Of a stretch of 64,000 nucleotides of DNA, positions 12,401-22,850 are shown in pieces. The notes beneath the pieces are model-generated. The model worked only from the letters and a program-made list of their open reading frames with translations. It was not told the origin of the DNA and ran no database searches. Positions within the stretch are counted from its first letter, which is position 1. Every line of letters begins with the position of its first letter. The position numbers were made by a program, and so were the translations under genes. This stretch comes from Mycetohabitans endofungorum (GTDB taxonomy: Bacteria > Pseudomonadota > Gammaproteobacteria > Burkholderiales > Burkholderiaceae): assembly GCF_037477895.1 (NCBI RefSeq), contig NZ_CP132745.1, positions 620,001-684,000 on the forward strand, read 5' to 3'.

Positions 12401-15400
12401 AAGGGTGAAGCCGGTGGCAAAGTATCGCCCCGACCATCCAGGAAAACCTGCACCTCGGTATGCATGGCTTCCAGTGTCGCGTGATCATCGATTAGATGGT
12501 GCACCAACTCAAATAGCAGCCAGCAACCATCGCTATCTCGCGCGATGACGAAATGCATCAACGGGGCTTGAGTTAAATCGATACGGTGACGACGAGGATT
12601 GAAGCGATGGGTCAATTGCTCGGTGGCAGATCCCTGGGCTGGGTCTAAAACAAGCTCAGTCGTCGATAGCGGAGCATGGCGCCAGACAACCTGGGCAGGT
12701 GTAGACAGTCCGTCCCACACAAAGGCCGTGCGCAAAATATCGTGACGATTAACGACCTGCCGGACCGCATCGAGGTAGTGATCGAGCGCCTGCCGATCAT
12801 CAAATGATTTCTGAACCATCCGCAGATACGGGTCGCCGTCAGTGGTCAGCAAGTGGTGAAATAAAATCCCGTCCTGCAGCGGCGAAAGCGCATAAATATC
12901 TTGAATGTTCGCTACTCCACCCGGCACCTGCTCAACAATTCGATCAATGTCCGCTTGGGTCAAATCGATCAGAGGCAACATCTGCGGCGTGATTGCGGTA
13001 GTGTCGGGCGTAATCACGTTGGGCGGCACCGTCACTTCACGGTGCGGGTTGAGCGATTGAGCCAGGGCAGCCAAGGTAGGCGAATCGAACAACGTGCGTA
13101 CCGAGACTGTCAACCCAACGCGGCGCAAGCGTTCAATCATGCGTACCGCAAGCAACGAATGACCACCCAGTGCAAAAAAGCTGTCTTGACGGCCAATACG
13201 CTCAACGCCAAGCAGTTCACGCCAGATTGCCGCGAGCGTGGTCTCAAATTCCCCTTGCGGTGCCTCATACCTTTGCTCAGACAGCGCGCTGCTTGGCGCT
13301 GGCAAGGCACGGCGGTCAAGCTTGCCGTTCGGCGTAAGCGGCAACGCATCCAGGCGCATGAAAGCGGCCGGCACCATGTATTCGGGTAGTCGTGCTGCGA
13401 CATACTGACGAATATCCGCAAACTGATCTAAGCTTGTCGGGTTATTGGCATAAGCATGAGGGGATTGTTCGCTGCTAGAGGAAGGCGACAGGTAGAGATC
13501 CGTAGGAATCGCGCAAGCCATGTCGCCTGTTTTTACCAGTACAATATCGATACATGCTGGAGCGGCCTGTTCCGACCATGTGACACCGACCCAATAACCC
13601 AACGATTCGCCCAATGCGTAGAAATCTTCGACATTGGGTGCCATGGCTTGTGTATATCCCGTTTTGAGCCGATGCTGGATCTGTTTAAGATCACAATCGT
13701 CGTTACCAAGCGCCTGCATGGCTTCCAATTCGCACGCCAAGCGCATATTAGGCACACCGACAATACGCAGGCAGGCGGGACGTTCAGCGGCTAAATGCGT
13801 CTGCACCGCCTCAAGCGTGGTGGACTCTGCTGCCCAATGCAGCTGCGGTGCATGCGCCAGCGATAGCGTGTTGACTGGCCCTTTGCGCAGCACCACATCG
13901 TAGCGGTAACGGCTCAATTCATTATGGTAATCCCGCTGTTTGAGCTGGATATCGATCGCTGCAATCTCGTCAATCGTGCGGGGCAGCGTGCTGAAGAAAG
14001 CCGGTGCCAAACGCAATTCCTTCCTGGCCAGTTGCGTTTGCTCAATCCGTTGGCGCACACTGGCATGATCATCCGTCGTGGGATCCGCCTGGTGCAATTG
14101 GACGGCACTCGCAAAACACCCGAACAATCGCAGATCAAGCACATCGCCGACGAAAAGTGCGCCCCCCGGCGCAAGTAGCGCCATGGCCTGGCGTAATACG
14201 TCAATTAAATAGTCCGTATTTGGAAAATGCAGGATGACAGAATTAATGACAATGGTGTCAAAGTAGCCTTGCGGCAAACCATCGGTAATATGTGCGGGCT
14301 GCGTACGCAACTCAACGCGTGCCGTCAATTCAGCCTGCTGCGCCACTTGGGCTTTCAGCGTTTCAATAACGGGGGCGGAAATATCTGTGCCCCAATACGC
14401 GTCACAATGGGGCGCTAGGTGTGCAAGTAGCAGCCCCGTGCCTACGCCAATCTCCAGCACCCGCCGCGGTTGCAGCGCACGAATACGCTCAACCGCATCG
14501 GCGCGCCACGCTTGCATCGCCGACAACGGAATCGGCTGGCCATCGTAGCTGCTCTTCCAAATATTGAAGTTTTCACCAAATGGATAGTCTGCGTCGTCTT
14601 GATAATACGTATCGTAGACCTTCTGCCATTCTTCGACTTGGTTTGCCTCCGTCGTGAGATCTCGCTCGGCAGGGGCTTCATCGAGTACGATGTAACTCAC
14701 CAGCTGCGTATCGCCCGCCCGATCCTCTCGAGCAATCACCGCAGCTTGCGCCACGCCCGGGTGACGCTGCAGCACCGCCTCAATCTCGCCCGGCTCAACC
14801 CTAAAGCCTCGAATCTTAACTTGCTGGTCCGCCCGGCCGATAAACTCCAGCGCGCCATCCGAGCGCCAATACGCCAGATCGCCCGTCCGGTACAGCCGCG
14901 CACCGCTCGCATCGAATGGGTGAGCAATGAAGCGCTCGGCGGTCAGCCCCGGTCGATTGAAGTAGCCCCTGGCTACGCCCTCACCGGCTATATACAATTC
15001 CCCCACGACACCCACCGGCGCCGGACGCAAGCACGCGTCCAACACGTAGGCCGTGGCGTTATCCAGCGGCGTGCCGATCGGCATCGACGCTTGCGCTTGA
15101 TACGGTGCCTCGATTAGATGGCACGTGGCAATGGTCGTCTCGGTCGGTCCATATCCGTTGATAAAGCGCAGGGTTGGACAGTGCTCAAGCACGCGCTGCG
15201 CCGCCGCGGCGGAGACAATATCGCCGCCCACCGTCAGCTGACGCACGCTGCGCAAATAGCTCAAGTCACCTTCGGCCATCACTTGAAACAGCCCTGCGCT
15301 CAACCATAGCGCGCTCACTTGATGCGCTCGGATGGTCTCTTGCAGCACATGCACGTCCAATTCGCCCGGCGGCACAATGACGGCCTGACCACCACAGAGC

Positions 15401-17370
15401 AGCGGCGTCCACAGCTCATACGTGGACACGTCAAAGGCGTGCGACGAATGCAGCAGCACGCGATCGCGCACGGCGGACAAGCGCCGGTCTAAGGCCATAT
15501 AGCGCACCGTGCGATGCACAATGCCCACCCCTTTGGGTTGACCAGTCGAACCCGACGTGTACATCAAATACGCCAGTTGCTCGGGTGAGCACGCCACCGT
15601 AGGGTTATCGCTTGGCTCCTGAGCGAGTGACGCATCAGCATCAACGGCAATGACATGCGCACTGAACGCATCGCAGCGCGCTTGCAATGGGCGATCCGTC
15701 AGCACGATGGGCGCGCGTGTTTCACCCAATAACGTGTGCAGCCGGCTATCAGGCCATTGCTCGTTCAGCGGCATATAGACGCCGCCGGCTTTAAGGATGG
15801 CCAGCGCTGTCACCACGCGCTCGGGCGAGCGTTGCATTAGCACGGCCACTGGCGTCTCCGCCACCACCCCCAACCGGATCAGCCGGTGGGCTAAACGGTT
15901 CGCCTGAGCATTCAGCTCCGCATAACTAAGAGTCTGATCTACGCATACCAACGCAGTCGCATCGGGGTTACGCTGGACTTGTTTTTCAAACAGCTCGTGC
16001 GGCGTCCCGTCAGGCACCGGTTGCGCAGTGGTATTCCATTCGACAAGCAGGCGCTGCTGCTGCGCTGCATTGAGCCAGTCGACGTCACTGACAGACTGAG
16101 TAGGCTCGGCATGAAGCGCTTTTAGGAACACTAAAAAACCATGTTGCGATTGGATGAATTCACTTGCCGTGTCGAATGCGCGGTCCACATCAAGAGCAAG
16201 CCGCAGCATAGGGCTATCGGGCTGAGCATGGGCCACGACAAGGAGATTCTCGATAGAGTCCGTGGCTAAAAGATAGCTTGTTGACGGATACGCACCAAAA
16301 AACAGATGATTATCCACCATCGCAACGTCCAATAGCGAGCCAAACAATCGCTGAGTGGGCGCCAATTTCAATACTTGGCGTAATGCATCAATCGGATAGC
16401 GTTGGTGCCGCAGTCCCTGATGGATTTTTTGTGCTACTTGGTCTTCCAGTGACGAGAGGGTTGTGCTTGGTCGAACAGTCAGCCGTATTGGCAGTATGTT
16501 AGATACCCTGCCAGGGACGCATCGATCCATACTTGAGCAAACAGCAACCGGGACGCCAAGTACCACGTCCTGCGCCCCAGTTAGCCGGTGCAAATAGGCC
16601 GCCATGGCGGCAGTAACGAGTTGGACTAAATCAATTGCAGAAAATTCAAATGTATCAATCCTCTGGCTATCGGACTGGGCAAGATCAGGAACATGGCGTA
16701 ATTGATGATGAGCAGGGCTCGCAAGCTGGCTTGCGTGTATCATCGGTTCAGGCCAATTAGCGCAACGCTTGAGCCAATACGTTTCATCGCGTGCCCATTG
16801 TGCCGAATTGCGATATTGAGCATCCTTCTCTAACAATTGAGAGACGGACCTGAAAGGGTAAGGAGCAGGCTTGTCACCCTTACACATCGCGCTATACACA
16901 TGTGCAGTGCGTTGCGCGATAAGGTGCATACCCATGCCGTCCATCACGATAGCGTGATAGCGTTGGTACCACAGCGTCTGGTCTGAAGCGGTTTGCAGCA
17001 ATGCATAATGGAACAGCGGCCCTTGTAAAATATTCAATGGCCGCTCATAATCAGCCCGCATCCATGCTTGAGCGGCAGCTTGCGAGTCCGCTTCCGCACT
17101 GAGGTCAACCCGCGATAGCGACCATGCTGGTGAGCCCACATACTGTTGAATTCCTTCATCGGTCTGGACAAAATGCAAACGCAAACTATCTACTTCATTG
17201 ATCACCTGCCGCAACGCCGCTTCAAACAAGGCTGGATCAACGGCCCCTTCGATGACTGTGTACTGACCAATGGTATAGGCGCGGCTGTCTGGGTAGTGCT
17301 GCTGAGCAAGCCAGACTTCCGTTTGAGCAGTGGATAACGGATACGTAAGCGGCGTGACGCTAATAGACAT
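1..17370 (-). CDS. Giant non-ribosomal peptide synthetase (partial, C-terminus beyond left edge)
   Basis: Multimodular NRPS, about 5,790 codons visible, entering at the ATG at 17370 (minus strand) behind a GGAG motif about 9 nt upstream, with no stop before the window edge. Motif checks at widely spaced points (four T-domain Ser motifs, MT motif I, condensation motifs) all fall in one reading frame, so this is a single intact gene. Visible order: C-A(MT)-T / dual E/C-A-T / C-A-T / C-A-T / C-A(MT)... Adenylation domains carry YTSGSTGx[12 protein letters not shown] and NGKLDRR motifs; carrier domains carry LGGHSLL. It should assemble a peptide from residue codes N-Me-X1 (epimerised), Val, Thr, Ser-like, N-Me-Ala and onward. 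An Sfp-type phosphopantetheinyl transferase lies 5.5 kb away. No MbtH, transporter or thioesterase is visible on the upstream side. The product is not identified. Confidence 0.97.
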   Translation of the reverse strand, partial: MSISVTPLTYPLSTAQTEVWLAQQHYPDSRAYTIGQYTVIEGAVDPALFEAALRQVINEVDSLRLHFVQTDEGIQQYVGSPAWSLSRVDLSAEADSQAAAQAWMRADYERPLNILQGPLFHYALLQTASDQTLWYQRYHAIVMDGMGMHLIAQRTAHVYSAMCKGDKPAPYPFRSVSQLLEKDAQYRNSAQWARDETYWLKRCANWPEPMIHASQLASPAHHQLRHVPDLAQSDSQRIDTFEFSAIDLVQLVTAAMAAYLHRLTGAQDVVLGVPVAVCSSMDRCVPGRVSNILPIRLTVRPSTTLSSLEDQVAQKIHQGLRHQRYPIDALRQVLKLAPTQRLFGSLLDVAMVDNHLFFGAYPSTSYLLATDSIENLLVVAHAQPDSPMLRLALDVDRAFDTASEFIQSQHGFLVFLKALHAEPTQSVSDVDWLNAAQQQRLLVEWNTTAQPVPDGTPHELFEKQVQRNPDATALVCVDQTLSYAELNAQANRLAHRLIRLGVVAETPVAVLMQRSPERVVTALAILKAGGVYMPLNEQWPDSRLHTLLGETRAPIVLTDRPLQARCDAFSAHVIAVDADASLAQEPSDNPTVACSPEQLAYLMYTSGSTGQPKGVGIVHRTVRYMALDRRLSAVRDRVLLHSSHAFDVSTYELWTPLLCGGQAVIVPPGELDVHVLQETIRAHQVSALWLSAGLFQVMAEGDLSYLRSVRQLTVGGDIVSAAAAQRVLEHCPTLRFINGYGPTETTIATCHLIEAPYQAQASMPIGTPLDNATAYVLDACLRPAPVGVVGELYIAGEGVARGYFNRPGLTAERFIAHPFDASGARLYRTGDLAYWRSDGALEFIGRADQQVKIRGFRVEPGEIEAVLQRHPGVAQAAVIAREDRAGDTQLVSYIVLDEAPAERDLTTEANQVEEWQKVYDTYYQDDADYPFGENFNIWKSSYDGQPIPLSAMQAWRADAVERIRALQPRRVLEIGVGTGLLLAHLAPHCDAYWGTDISAPVIETLKAQVAQQAELTARVELRTQPAHITDGLPQGYFDTIVINSVILHFPNTDYLIDVLRQAMALLAPGGALFVGDVLDLRLFGCFASAVQLHQADPTTDDHASVRQRIEQTQLARKELRLAPAFFSTLPRTIDEIAAIDIQLKQRDYHNELSRYRYDVVLRKGPVNTLSLAHAPQLHWAAESTTLEAVQTHLAAERPACLRIVGVPNMRLACELEAMQALGNDDCDLKQIQHRLKTGYTQAMAPNVEDFYALGESLGYWVGVTWSEQAAPACIDIVLVKTGDMACAIPTDLYLSPSSSSEQSPHAYANNPTSLDQFADIRQYVAARLPEYMVPAAFMRLDALPLTPNGKLDRRALPAPSSALSEQRYEAPQGEFETTLAAIWRELLGVERIGRQDSFFALGGHSLLAVRMIERLRRVGLTVSVRTLFDSPTLAALAQSLNPHREVTVPPNVITPDTTAITPQMLPLIDLTQADIDRIVEQVPGGVANIQDIYALSPLQDGILFHHLLTTDGDPYLRMVQKSFDDRQALDHYLDAVRQVVNRHDILRTAFVWDGLSTPAQVVWRHAPLSTTELVLDPAQGSATEQLTHRFNPRRHRIDLTQAPLMHFVIARDSDGCWLLFELVHHLIDDHATLEAMHTEVQVFLDGRGDTLPPASPFRNLVAQARLGVSQEAHERFFTDMLADVDEPTLPFGLADVHRDGAQVTEAQHALSQALNDQLRAQARRLGVSVASLFHLAWAQVLARASGQQRVVFGTVLFGRVQGGNGTGSAMGPFINTLPLRVELDRSVEDGVRDAQARLAALLEHEHASLALAQRCSGVPAGTPLFSALLNYRRNVVRLGDKQSGEGAGFLDVEGRTNYPLTLSVDDADRALRLSVQVARPFDANRVCGYMQQALESLTQALEYSPNLPVWHLEVLPGEERALLLQTWNATQREYPAHRCVHQLFEDQVARTPEATALVYQDQVLSYAQLNAEANRLAHRLIDLGVEPGHSVATLLERSIDLVVAQLAILKAGAAYVPIDPRAPTERQSWIVSDCAAQLLLTDAHTEGAAALPTALMRLDLSDKAQTEHFPTTCPQLAGRSVDTAYVMYTSGSTGMPKGVRVPHRAIARLVINNGYVDVGANDRIALAANPAFDASTFEVWAPLLNGAAAVVIDHDTVLTPALFAQTLREQRISVLWLTVGLFNQMAVELGPVFPQLKALIVGGDALDASVVAQVLRDSPPQQLINGYGPTESTTFATTYRITAVPKGNVNIPIGRPIANTQVYLLDAHGQPVPLGAVGELYIGGAGVAQGYLNRPELTAECFVRDPFSDEADARMYKTGDLARYLPDGNLEFVGRNDEQVKIRGFRIEPGEIEACLVQHAQVRDAVVLVRGEGVEKRLVAYVVAEADEQLVSELRTHVAARLPEYMVPAALVRLDALPLTANGKLDRRALPEPDAGALAHQAYEAPQGELETTLAQIWAELLEVERVGRHDSFFALGGHSLLAVRLMNRVSALGADVPLATLFASPTLAAFAAVVSAQLNQQTSALPEITPVPREGVLPLSFAQQRLWFLAQLDKTSANYHIPFVLHVRGPLNRVAWQQALDALLARHEALRSTFVSVEGQPQVQLLPADTGVPLRWHDLRGVPDADAQLSRLTADEVHAPFDLARGPLMRVCVIQLADDTYQCVFTQHHIVSDGWSLEVLIRELSALYAVSVGAQADPLPPLTIQYPDYAAWQRQWLSGERLQTQSDYWRATLADAPVLLELPTDRPRPAQQSFAGAHVPVQIDASTTQALKRLSAEHGTTLFMTVLAAWSAVLARLSGQDDLVIGTPSANRGHAAIEPLIGFFVNTLALRVDLSGEPNTSELLKRVRCTTLDAQAHQDLPFEQVVEIVQPPRRLNHTPLFQVMFAWQSNEIGQWSLPELDVKPGELNYDMVRFDLEMHLYEAGEQITGSLHYASALFDPTTIERHVGYLKTMLQAMAACPQQPVATLQMLGADERQLLLQTWNATAAPYPAPQCIHQLFEAQVERSPEATALVYEAQTLSYAQLNARANRLAHRLIELGVKPDTRVVLCVERSPAMVVGLLAILKAGGAYVPLDPAYSSERLTHILADTAPTIVLADAAGRAALGDAVLTSCTVIDPNRLPEAADTNPSVSGLTAHGLAYVIYTSGSTGTPKGVMVEHAQVVRLFDATHSWYGFNEHDTWCLFHSFAFDFSVWELWGALRYGGKLVIVPHHTARSAQAFHQLVCEQGITVLNQTPSAFKAFIASQAQSALSDQLRYVIFGGEALEPAILQAWYATRDERRPQLVNMYGITETTVHVTYRPLRQQDSKQADNPIGVRIPDLKIYLLDAHGQPVPLGAVGELYIGGDGVARGYLNRPELTAERFVRDPFSDAPDARMYKTGDLARYLSDGNLAYVGRNDDQIKMRGFRIEPGEIEACLAAHTQVRDVVVLVRGEGLDKRLIAYVVAEPDDALASTLRTYVAARLPEYMVPAAFVRLDALPLTPNGKLDRRALPEPDADALAHQAYEAPQGELELTLATIWSELLGVERVGRHDSFFALGGHSLLAVRLMNRVGALGADVPLAALFASPTLAAFAAGVSAQLNQQGTALPEITPASREGALPLSFAQQRLWFLAQLDEVRGTYHIPLVLRVRGPFDRAAWQQALDALFARHEALRSIFVSVDGQPQVRLLPADTGMPLHWHDLRGVPDADAQRVRLTADEVHAPFDLARGPLMRACVVQLADDDYQCVLTQHHIVSDGWSIDVLVRELSALYAASVGAQADPLPPLAIQYPDYATWQRQWLSGERLQTQSDYWRTTLADAPVLLELPTDRPRPAQQSFAGAHVPVRIDAQTTRALKRLSAEHGTTLFMTVLAAWSAVLARLSGQDDLVIGTPSANRGHRAIEPLIGFFVNTLALRVNLEDEPTTAQLLERVRRTTLDAQAHQDLPFEQVVEVVQPPRRLNHTPLFQVLFAWQSNETGQWRLPGLDVTPDELDYDIARFDLELHLYEAGEEITGSLHYASALFDPATIERHVGYLTTMLQAMVARPQQPVATLQMLGADERQWLLQAWNTTAAPDPAHPCIHQLFEAQVERSPEATALVYEAQTLSYAQLNARANCLAHRLIELGVKPDARVAICVERSPAMVVGLLAILKAGGAYVPLDPAYPPERLAHILADTAPAIVLADAAGQSALGDTVLASFTVLDPNVLPESATTNPQVPGLSARHLAYVIYTSGSTGMPKGVMVEHAQIAHLFDVTQLDDAQKKDQASMSHPVWMRQAYGLTPDDRVLQKAPLTFDVSVWECFCTLLNGATLVVAAPGVHRDPSALVELMIRQRITTVHFVPSMLGMFLATDGVQRCTTVKRVLCTGEALTSAQVRLCQRLLPHAQLHNLYGPTEATIGVAAWTCPAEYTEDTIPIGRPIAHNRLYLLDRYGQPVPLGATGELYISGASVVRGYLNGPDLTAERFLLDPFSDREDARMYKTGDLARYRPDGNLAFLGRNDHQVKIRGLRIELGEIKTCLVRHPQVQEAVVLALGEGLDKRLVAYVVAEPDQQLAHTLRAYLTARLPDYMVPAAFVRLDALPLTPNGKLNRRALPEPDASALAQQAYEAPQGELETTLATIWTELLGVERVSRHDSFFALGGHSLLVVRLMNRVGALLGADVPLTALFASPTLAAFAAVVSAQLNQPVNTLPEITPISREGSLPLSFAQQRLWFLAQLDGVSGTYHIPLVLRVRGPFDRAAWKQALDALFARHEALRSTFVSVDGQPQVQLLPADTGVPLHGHDLRGVPDADAQLTRLSRDAAHAPFDLVQGPLIRACGIQLADNEHRLVLTMHHIVSDGWSFGVLVRELSALYAANVGAQADPLPALTIQYPDYAAWQRQWLSGERLQTQSDYWRTTLADAPVLLELPTDRPRPSQPSFAGAHVPVRIDARTTQALKRLSAEHGTTLFMTVLAAWSAVLARLSGQDDLVIGTPSANRGHAAIEPLIGFFVNTLALRVNLKGEPTTTQLLERVRRTTLDAQAHQDLPFEQVVEIVQPMRRLNHTPLFQVMFAWQSGELAQWRLPNLGVTLDDLDYDIARFDLELHLYEAGEEIIGSLHYASALFDPATIERHVGYLTTMLQAMAACPQQPVATLQMLGADERQLLLQTWNATAVPYPAHQCIHQLFEAQVARSPEAIALVYEAQALSYAQLNARANRLAHRLIELGVKPDARVAICVERSPAMVVGLLAILKAGGAYVPLDPAYPSERLAHILADAAPMIVLADAAGQAVLDEAALALQPVLDPNQLPSLAHTNPSVLDLTARNLAYVIYTSGSTGTPKGVMIEHAQASNFLCWAIKTFSPAQTRHTLFATSINFDLSVFECFVPLVQGSTFHLVDDALALLNYSQPVSLINTVPSAVQSLLEHRASLSSVAAINLAGEPLTEPLIERIFEQSSVQRLCNLYGPSESTTYSTWLSIQRGEPLVESIGRPIANTQVYLLDTYGQPVPLGAVGEIYIGGAGVARGYLNRPELTAERFVPNPFLGAPDARMYKTGDLARYRPDGNLAFVGRGDQQVKIRGYRIEPGEIEAVLQRHPAVAQAAVIARENRLGDKQLVGYVVLGDTSHQSDFAEEANQVDEWQSVYDAYYSHEQDYPFGEDFSVWKSSYDSQPIPLSAMQAWRADAVERIRALQPRRVLEIGVGTGLLLAHLAPHCEAYWGTDFSAPSIETLRAQLAQQPELASHVQLRTQAAHITEGLPSGYFDTIVINSVVQYFPSASYLMEVVRQAMDLLVPGGRVFIGDVRNLNLLNCFTTAVQLHQADSATDDRSSVGRRIQQAL
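3430..6669 (-). other. NRPS module 4: C - A (Ser-like, atypical code) - T
   Basis: LCL-type condensation domain with intact HHIVSDGWS, strongly similar to its neighbours. The A domain pocket reads D-V-W-H-L-T-L-I-G(-K). The established Ser code is D-V-W-H-L-S-L-I-D-K, so positions 301 (Ser to Thr) and 331 (Asp to Gly) differ; Ser is the best guess but a related substrate is possible. The A10 motif reads NGKLNRR instead of NGKLDRR. The T domain Ser is near 3.51 kb. Confidence 0.82.
6670..9859 (-). other. NRPS module 3: C - A (Thr code) - T
   Basis: The condensation domain is of the LCL class, with [12 protein letters not shown] at its start and an intact HHIVSDGWS motif. The A domain pocket residues D-F-W-N-I-G-M-V-H(-K) equal the established Thr code, read from the segments around 7.82, 7.68, 7.60 and 7.52 kb. 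The T domain Ser lies near 6.75 kb within LGGHSLL. There is no epimerase or methyltransferase, so L-Thr is expected here. Confidence 0.9.
9860..13089 (-). other. NRPS module 2: dual epimerisation/condensation - A (Val code) - T
   Basis: The condensation domain starts with [10 protein letters not shown] and carries the extra N-terminal HH[I/L]xxxxGD signature (HHLLTTDGD) of dual epimerisation/condensation domains; its core motif is HHLIDDH rather than HHxxxDG. Such domains flip the upstream L-residue to D before coupling, so the module 1 residue is probably D-configured. The A domain pocket reads D-A-F-W-I-G-G-T-F(-K), identical to the textbook Val code. The T domain Ser is near 9.93 kb. This module is clearly less similar to modules 3-5 than those are to each other. 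Confidence 0.88.
13090..17370 (-). other. NRPS module 1: condensation (starter-like) - A with inserted N-methyltransferase - T
   Basis: The N-terminal condensation domain (about residues 5-440) resembles chain-initiating domains of the EntF type. Its core motif reads Y-H-A-I-V-M-D-G at residues 138-145, so the second, catalytic His of HHxxxDG is Ala. The A domain (about 16.0 to 13.3 kb) has pocket residues D-V-Y-W-T-G-G-I-A(-K), which I cannot match to a known substrate; the composition suggests a hydrophobic one. After the A8 motif a SAM methyltransferase domain is inserted (about 14.68-13.53 kb; motif I L-E-I-G-V-G-T-G), the arrangement of N-methylating NRPS modules. The T domain Ser lies in LGGHSLL near 13.16 kb. 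Expected residue: an N-methylated, possibly acylated, hydrophobic amino acid (inference). Confidence 0.85.
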
Positions 17371-18929
17371 AATTGGGCTCCAAATCAGACGGAAAGCAAT
17401 CCGCTTACATAGCCGAATCAGTCAGCTAACCATCTGTTACTTTGCAATTTTTAGTAGTACAAATTTCCTAACAATCATCTTGCCTGCTTCTGCTTGTACC
17501 AATTGTCGGTCTTTCAAAGGGTAGCTCTACAGATGTGAGCAGATACCGTGCCACGATGAAAGGTCGGACGCAATCGTTGGCCAATATGACATTTCATGGG
17601 CATGCGGAACCAAGCCTAACGATCTATCGTAATACAACGTTGTTAATGCCCATACCTAACCGGCTACAGTGGCTCACCGCTCTGCTTAGGCAGCCTGATG
17701 TTAAGCGTGGCATTCGCATGGAATCCGCAAAACCGCTTCCCTGCTTAAGGAATCAACTGAACTCGACAAAGCGCCACCCCCAATGGGGCGATGCAACATT
17801 GCAGACTAACAACTGAAACGTGGACAACTTAATGATACCTACACCCGTGCGAGCTATTGCCCGCACTTAAGACACCACCGCGTCACCTCTTGCAAAGCGG
17901 GTTCGAGGCAAGAAGGATAGGGAGAGAAGTGAGCATACCGCATAAGGACAACTTGCGCTGATGCTATATTGGGGTACTTCGTCATTACGTTCACTCCAGA
18001 CATCGCCTGTATGAAACGGCAGTCACGACTGCCGACGAATCATCCCATTTTTTGGCTAAACCGCACCGCGCACAAGGATAAAGCTCCATTCCCGTGGAAT
18101 GCTTAACATGGGCAAAACCACTATATATCGTAATTTTGAGCGGTCAAAGCACTTTTCCTTTCTAAAAACCGACAAAATCGGAACAAAAAAGCATTTAAAC
18201 AGCATGTCGCTGATGGCCAGAATATGGCAGCAAGCGAGAAATACGAAGATATTTATGTTATTCATATTTATAAAACGGCACATGAGTAAGTTCAATAAAA
18301 TAATTATCCCAAAAACCAACTTTATACGATGTTTTGAGAAATAATCAAAAAATTGCCGCGCTTACTGATCCAACCATAATCGGATTTCCCCCGTACTCCC
18401 GGACACGGTTCACGCTAAAGTAGATGAATCGGTCCTGCATCGGAACTCGCGTGGCGAGCGATATTTCAATGCGCCATACGGATGCTTTTCGTTGTAGTGC
18501 CCGAAGGCCATGACGAGAGGGCTCGATGACCAGCGGGTTACGGGGCAACCGTATCGTCTCGTCATCCAGTGTGGCACGCATGGCGCGGGTAAGCACACAG
18601 CAGCGTGATCGGCCAGCACGAATCCAATATACAGCCATGTGCGAGCGATTACTGTTGCGAGCATCGCCGTGCCAAACGCCGCGGCACCCGGCCCAATAAA
18701 GGCCATGCTCAACTGGCTCGAAGTTAGCACGCCGTTGCGCCGCTACGTCCACACGACGATCAGCGCGTCGTCCGAGTTTAAACCTCGTCACCATCACCGG
18801 CATTGCCGACATATTGTCGCGCATCCATGCTCCACCGACATATGGCTCACACGCCACCGGCACGCGGCTTGCTACGCGCGTCGATAGGGATGCCCTCCTG
18901 CGTCATATCCCGCGTTTAGAGGAACAACG
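17371..18929. other. Gene-poor interval upstream of the NRPS, with AT-rich patch and IS relic
   Basis: No supportable gene across about 1.56 kb except a short IS3-type transposase relic. The stretch around 18.09-18.36 kb is visibly AT-rich compared with the surrounding high-GC coding DNA. The 5' leader of the NRPS must lie at the left end, but no convincing -35/-10 pair was found. Confidence 0.6.
18410..18511 (-). pseudogene. IS3-family transposase (OrfB) C-terminal relic
   Basis: The minus strand encodes a tail containing H-Y-N-E-K-H-P-Y-G-A-L-K-Y-R-S-P-R-E-F-R, which matches the conserved C-terminus of IS3-family OrfB integrases (YN..HPHSALKYRSPREF). No intact catalytic DDE region, upstream orfA or terminal repeats could be found, so this is a fragment of a decayed element. 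Confidence 0.75.
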
Positions 18930-21056
18930 TTGAACACTCGCTCGACCCATGGGCTGCTGGAAGTCGGCCGCAACTGCGACTCACTGTGCCATGCCGATCG
19001 CTTCAGCGTGCTGATCGACGCCGCCGTGTATTTTTCGGCGTTGCGCGAAGCCATCCGTGGCGCGCAGCATACTGTTTTCATCGTCGGCTGGGATATCAAC
19101 AGTCGAATGAAGCTGGTACCGCAGGGCGCGGCGGACGGCTTCCCCGAGCCGCTTGGCGCTTTCCTGCAAGCCGTAGCCAGCGCCAACCGGCGGCTGCGGA
19201 TTTACGTGTTGGCATGGGATTTCGCCATGATTTACGCGTTCGAACGAGAATGGATGCCTGTCTATCCGACCGGCTGGCGTTCGCATCGACGGATCCTGTT
19301 CCGGATGGATAACACACACCCACGCGGTGCTTCGCATCACCAAAAGTTCGTCGTCGTCGATGACCGGCTCGCGTTCGTCGGCGGGTTGGACTTGACCCGC
19401 GCGCGCTGGGACACGCCGGCGCATGCTGCAAACGATCCTTGGCGCCGCAACCCCGACGGCTCGCCGTACAACCCGTTCCATGATGTCCACACGGTCTTCG
19501 ATGGCGGAGCCGCGCGTGCGCTCGGCCAATTGGCACGAGGCCGCTGGCGCCGCGCGTGCGGCAAGACGCTGGCGATCCGCGCCGAGCGCAACCTAAGCGG
19601 CACCGACCCATGGCCGTCAAGCGTGCCAGTGGACGTGCACGACGTCGTGCTCGGCATTGCGTTGACCGCGCCGCCTTACCGCAACGAGCTTGGCGTGCAG
19701 CACATCCGTACGCTCACCGTCGACATCATTGAGGCTACGCAGCACAATCTCTATATCGAGAATCAGTACTTGACCGCCGCTGTCGTGCGCGACGCGCTGA
19801 GCCAACGGCTTGAGGACCTGCACGCGCCCGACGTCGCGGTGGTCGTGCCACGCAACCACAGCGGCTGGCTGCAAGAAGCCACCATGGGCGCGCTGCGTGC
19901 GCGGCTACACCGCGCGCTCACGCGAGCCGATCGCCACGGACACTACCGGCTCTGGTATCCACATATCGACGGGCTGCACACGGGGTGCCTGAACGTACAC
20001 AGCAAGCTGATGATCAGTGACAATGAGCGGCTTTGCGTCGGTAGCGCGAACCTGAACAACCGCTCAATGGTGCTCGACACGGAATGTAACGTCGTATTGG
20101 ACGCCAATGGCAGCGACCGCGTGCGTGCAGTGATCGCGTCAATCCGAGACCGGCTACTCGCCGAACACCTAGATGTCTCGCCTGAAGCGGTGGCTGCCGC
20201 GCTGCAGCATCATGGTCGCTTGAACGGTGCGATCGACGCGTTGCGGCACGACGCACGCACGCTCACGCCACTGGATCCCACCATCCCGCCCGAACTCGAA
20301 GCGTTGGTGCCGGTTAGCGCGTGGGCGGACCCGGAAGTCCCGGTAGAACCGGACGCGCTGGTCCGGCAGTTCCTCGACGATGGTCAGGGCGCGCGCCCAG
20401 CGACCCGGCTGCTCCTTCTCGGGGCCTTCGCACTCGCATTAGCCACGTTAGCCGCGCTGTGGCGCTTCACTCCCGCCGGTCAGGCATTGAGCGTAGCCCA
20501 TGTCGTGCATTGGGGCGAACGATTGGCCGCATTGCCGCTGACACCAGCGATCGTGCTGCTTGGCTACGTCGTCGCTTCGCTAGCGGCCGTGCCAATCACG
20601 CTGATCATTGCCGCCACTGGACTAGTTTTTGGCACATGGCCGGGCGCAGCATACGCGCTAGTTGGCACGATGCTGGCTGCGGCGGCCACCTACTACGTCG
20701 GCGTCGGGCTGGGCCGCGACGCGGTGCGCCGGCTTGCCGGCTCCCGCGCGAATCGCCTGAGCGAGCGCATCGGCAAGCGTGGTTTGCTGACCATCCTGGT
20801 GCTACGACTGGTGCCGGTCGCGCCGTTCTCGATCGTCAACCTAGTAGCCGGTGCGTCCCATATCGGGATACGCGAATTCCTGCTCGGCACGCTGCTCGGC
20901 ATGGCCCCGGGCGCGGTGCTGACCGTGACGTTCGCACACCAACTGGTCGCATCGATCCGGCATCCCGACGCGGGCTCGCTCGCGTTGCTCATCGGCATCG
21001 GCACCGCGCTGGTGGCGCTGTCGATTCTATTGCACAAGCTGCTAAAAAAATATTGA
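18930..21056 (+). CDS. Phospholipase D-family protein fused to a DedA/VTT-type membrane domain
   Basis: 708 aa from a TTG start (18930) behind AGAGGA. The N-terminal two thirds hold two HKD motifs, HHQKFVVVDD (about residues 136-145) and VHSKLMISDN (about 356-365), each followed by a G-rich segment, the bipartite active site of cardiolipin synthase/phospholipase D-type phosphatidyltransferases. The last ~200 residues are a polytopic VTT (SNARE-associated/DedA) domain. It probably acts on phospholipids at the inner membrane, either as a phosphatidyltransferase or a hydrolase. The next gene starts 5 nt after its stop, so the two are co-transcribed. Substrate unproven. Confidence 0.9.
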   Translation: MNTRSTHGLLEVGRNCDSLCHADRFSVLIDAAVYFSALREAIRGAQHTVFIVGWDINSRMKLVPQGAADGFPEPLGAFLQAVASANRRLRIYVLAWDFAMIYAFEREWMPVYPTGWRSHRRILFRMDNTHPRGASHHQKFVVVDDRLAFVGGLDLTRARWDTPAHAANDPWRRNPDGSPYNPFHDVHTVFDGGAARALGQLARGRWRRACGKTLAIRAERNLSGTDPWPSSVPVDVHDVVLGIALTAPPYRNELGVQHIRTLTVDIIEATQHNLYIENQYLTAAVVRDALSQRLEDLHAPDVAVVVPRNHSGWLQEATMGALRARLHRALTRADRHGHYRLWYPHIDGLHTGCLNVHSKLMISDNERLCVGSANLNNRSMVLDTECNVVLDANGSDRVRAVIASIRDRLLAEHLDVSPEAVAAALQHHGRLNGAIDALRHDARTLTPLDPTIPPELEALVPVSAWADPEVPVEPDALVRQFLDDGQGARPATRLLLLGAFALALATLAALWRFTPAGQALSVAHVVHWGERLAALPLTPAIVLLGYVVASLAAVPITLIIAATGLVFGTWPGAAYALVGTMLAAAATYYVGVGLGRDAVRRLAGSRANRLSERIGKRGLLTILVLRLVPVAPFSIVNLVAGASHIGIREFLLGTLLGMAPGAVLTVTFAHQLVASIRHPDAGSLALLIGIGTALVALSILLHKLLKKY

Positions 21057-21061
21057 CCACC

Positions 21062-21877
21062 ATGCCCTACTCAGAACTGCGTATTGCGACCTACAACATC
21101 CATGGCGCTGTTGGCCGAGGGCGACAACGCTCAACGCAACGCATCGCTGACGTTATCGCCGAACTAGACGCCGACATCGTCGCCCTTCAGGAGGTCCCGT
21201 TGAACGGCGCCTCTAACGCGCCCGGCGTGCTGGACGATTTGCGGCATGCCACCGGCATGGAGGCGGTGGCCGGGCCAACGCTGCAGACCGAGCGTGGAGA
21301 CTACGGCAATGCGGTGCTGTCGCGGCTACCGATTCGCGCGGCACGCACACTGGACTTGTCGTTTACGCGACGCGAACCGCGCGGCGCGCTCGATGCGGAC
21401 ATCGAATATGCGGACGGCGTGCTGCGCGTAGTCGCGACGCACCTGGGGCTGTCGGCGATTGAGCGCAGCGCACAGGTGCGCACGCTGCTCGCCGCATTCG
21501 ACAGCAGCGAGTTGCCGGTAATCCTGTTGGGCGACATCAACGAATGGTTTGTGCACGGCCGTGCATTGCGCGCGCTGGTCGGGCATTTTCGACGGGCGCC
21601 GGCGCCACGCACGTTTCCGGCACGCTGGCCGATCCTCTCGCTGGACCGCATCTGGGTCCATCCTGGGGAATGGCTGATCGATGTCCAAGTGCATCGTAGC
21701 GCGCTTGCGCGCCTCGCGTCTGATCATTTGCCGTTGATTGCGCGCATCCGCGCAAACGGCAATGGTACTCGTCCTCTCGAGGTGGCCGGCGGCGTTGCGG
21801 CCGTCACGGGCCTGCGAGACAGCGCGACGCGCACCGGTAAAGATTCGACCGGGGACATTCGTTCGCTACCGCGATAA
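21062..21877 (+). CDS. Endonuclease/exonuclease/phosphatase (EEP) family protein
   Basis: 271 aa, start ATG at 21062, five bases after the phospholipase D gene. The frame is open further upstream, but only the part from 21062 is free of overlap and begins like the family. EEP hallmarks in order: R-I-A-T-Y-N-I-H-G, LQEV (metal-binding Glu), GDINEW (Asp/Asn) and a C-terminal SDHLP (catalytic Asp-His). The fold covers DNases, sphingomyelinases and phosphoinositide phosphatases. Partnership with a PLD/VTT protein is a recurrent pair in proteobacteria and suggests a role in lipid head-group metabolism rather than DNA repair; this is inference. Confidence 0.88.
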   Translation: MPYSELRIATYNIHGAVGRGRQRSTQRIADVIAELDADIVALQEVPLNGASNAPGVLDDLRHATGMEAVAGPTLQTERGDYGNAVLSRLPIRAARTLDLSFTRREPRGALDADIEYADGVLRVVATHLGLSAIERSAQVRTLLAAFDSSELPVILLGDINEWFVHGRALRALVGHFRRAPAPRTFPARWPILSLDRIWVHPGEWLIDVQVHRSALARLASDHLPLIARIRANGNGTRPLEVAGGVAAVTGLRDSATRTGKDSTGDIRSLPR

Positions 21878-21971
21878 CATAGGCATGGGCTCGCAGTCGA
21901 CAAAGTACTCTAACGCGGCGCGCCATCGCGGGGTGTGATATTGCGCACGGACGAGCCGTCCCCGGGGCCGG

Positions 21972-22679
21972 CTAAAGCGCACGGCGCGCCAGCATGGAGC
22001 GAATATGCCCTATAGCGGCCGCGGGATTCAAACCCTTTGGGCATACATCCGCACAGTTCATGATCGTCCGGCAGCGAAACAGTCGATACGGATCCTCCAA
22101 ATTGTCTAGACGCTCGCCGGTGGCTTCGTCGCGCGAATCTACGATGAACCGGTACGCCTGCAAAAGGCCGGCCGGACCAACGAATTTGTCCGGATTCCAC
22201 CAGTACGACGGGCACGCAGTCGAGCAGCACGCACAAAGGATGCACTCATACAACCCATCGAGTTGGTCACGCTCCTGCGGTGTCTGCAATCGCTCGCGCT
22301 CCGGCGGCGGCGTATCGTTGACCAGATAGGGCCGGACCGAGTGGTACTGGTTGAAAAAGCTGGTCATGTCCACGATCAGGTCACGCACGACTGGTAGACC
22401 GGGCAATGGCCTGAGCTGGATGTGCGCCGGTAGCGATTGCATGTTTGTCAGACAGGCCAACCCGTTCACGCCATTGATGTTCATCGCATCCGAGCCACAG
22501 ATCCCTTCGCGGCACGAGCGACGGTAGGCGAGCGTCTCATCGAGCGCCTTGAGCCGTCCCAGCACGTCGAGCAGCATCCGGTCTTCGGGCTGCGGCTCGA
22601 TCTCGTAGCGTTGCATGCGGGGGCGCTCATCCCGGTCGGGATCGTAACGGAAGACATCGATGACGCGTCGCTGGGTCAT
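21972..22679 (-). CDS. sdhB: Succinate dehydrogenase/fumarate reductase iron-sulfur subunit
   Basis: 235 aa from the ATG at 22679, preceded by GGAG about 9 nt upstream; an in-frame extension to 22808 lacks family similarity. Contains the [2Fe-2S] ligand region C-R-E-G-I-C-G-S-D followed by NGLAC, and the two ferredoxin-type clusters CILCACCSTACP and CRTIMNCADVCP, as in SdhB. It would pass electrons from the flavoprotein SdhA to quinone. No sdhA, sdhC or sdhD is adjacent, which is unusual; it is either a detached operon member or a second copy. It is convergent with the EEP gene. Confidence 0.93.
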   Translation of the reverse strand: MTQRRVIDVFRYDPDRDERPRMQRYEIEPQPEDRMLLDVLGRLKALDETLAYRRSCREGICGSDAMNINGVNGLACLTNMQSLPAHIQLRPLPGLPVVRDLIVDMTSFFNQYHSVRPYLVNDTPPPERERLQTPQERDQLDGLYECILCACCSTACPSYWWNPDKFVGPAGLLQAYRFIVDSRDEATGERLDNLEDPYRLFRCRTIMNCADVCPKGLNPAAAIGHIRSMLARRAL

Positions 22680-22850
22680 GGCAACAAGCTCCGGAAAGTC
22701 GAGCAGTAGGAAAATGGGGTGAGCAACAACCATTCCCATGCCGGCGCGGCGCTGCCGACTCCTGACGGTTGGTTCATCCGACCTCAAATGCGCAGCATTC
22801 AACGGCAAGGTCGCCGACGCGACGCTCGATGACGGCGGGTATCCGCGGCA

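Noticed and set aside
13456..15117. Long plus-strand frames (for example 14470-15117) opposite the NRPS
   Set aside because: They are antisense shadows of the continuous minus-strand NRPS frame; no family resemblance or ribosome sites.
18056..18319. 87-aa hydrophobic minus-strand frame
   Set aside because: Lies in an AT-rich patch, with composition explained by base bias; no ribosome site or recognised family.
20321..21061. In-frame N-terminal extension of the EEP-family protein
   Set aside because: The extension overlaps the PLD/VTT gene entirely and is Arg-rich without domain similarity; the real start is 21062.
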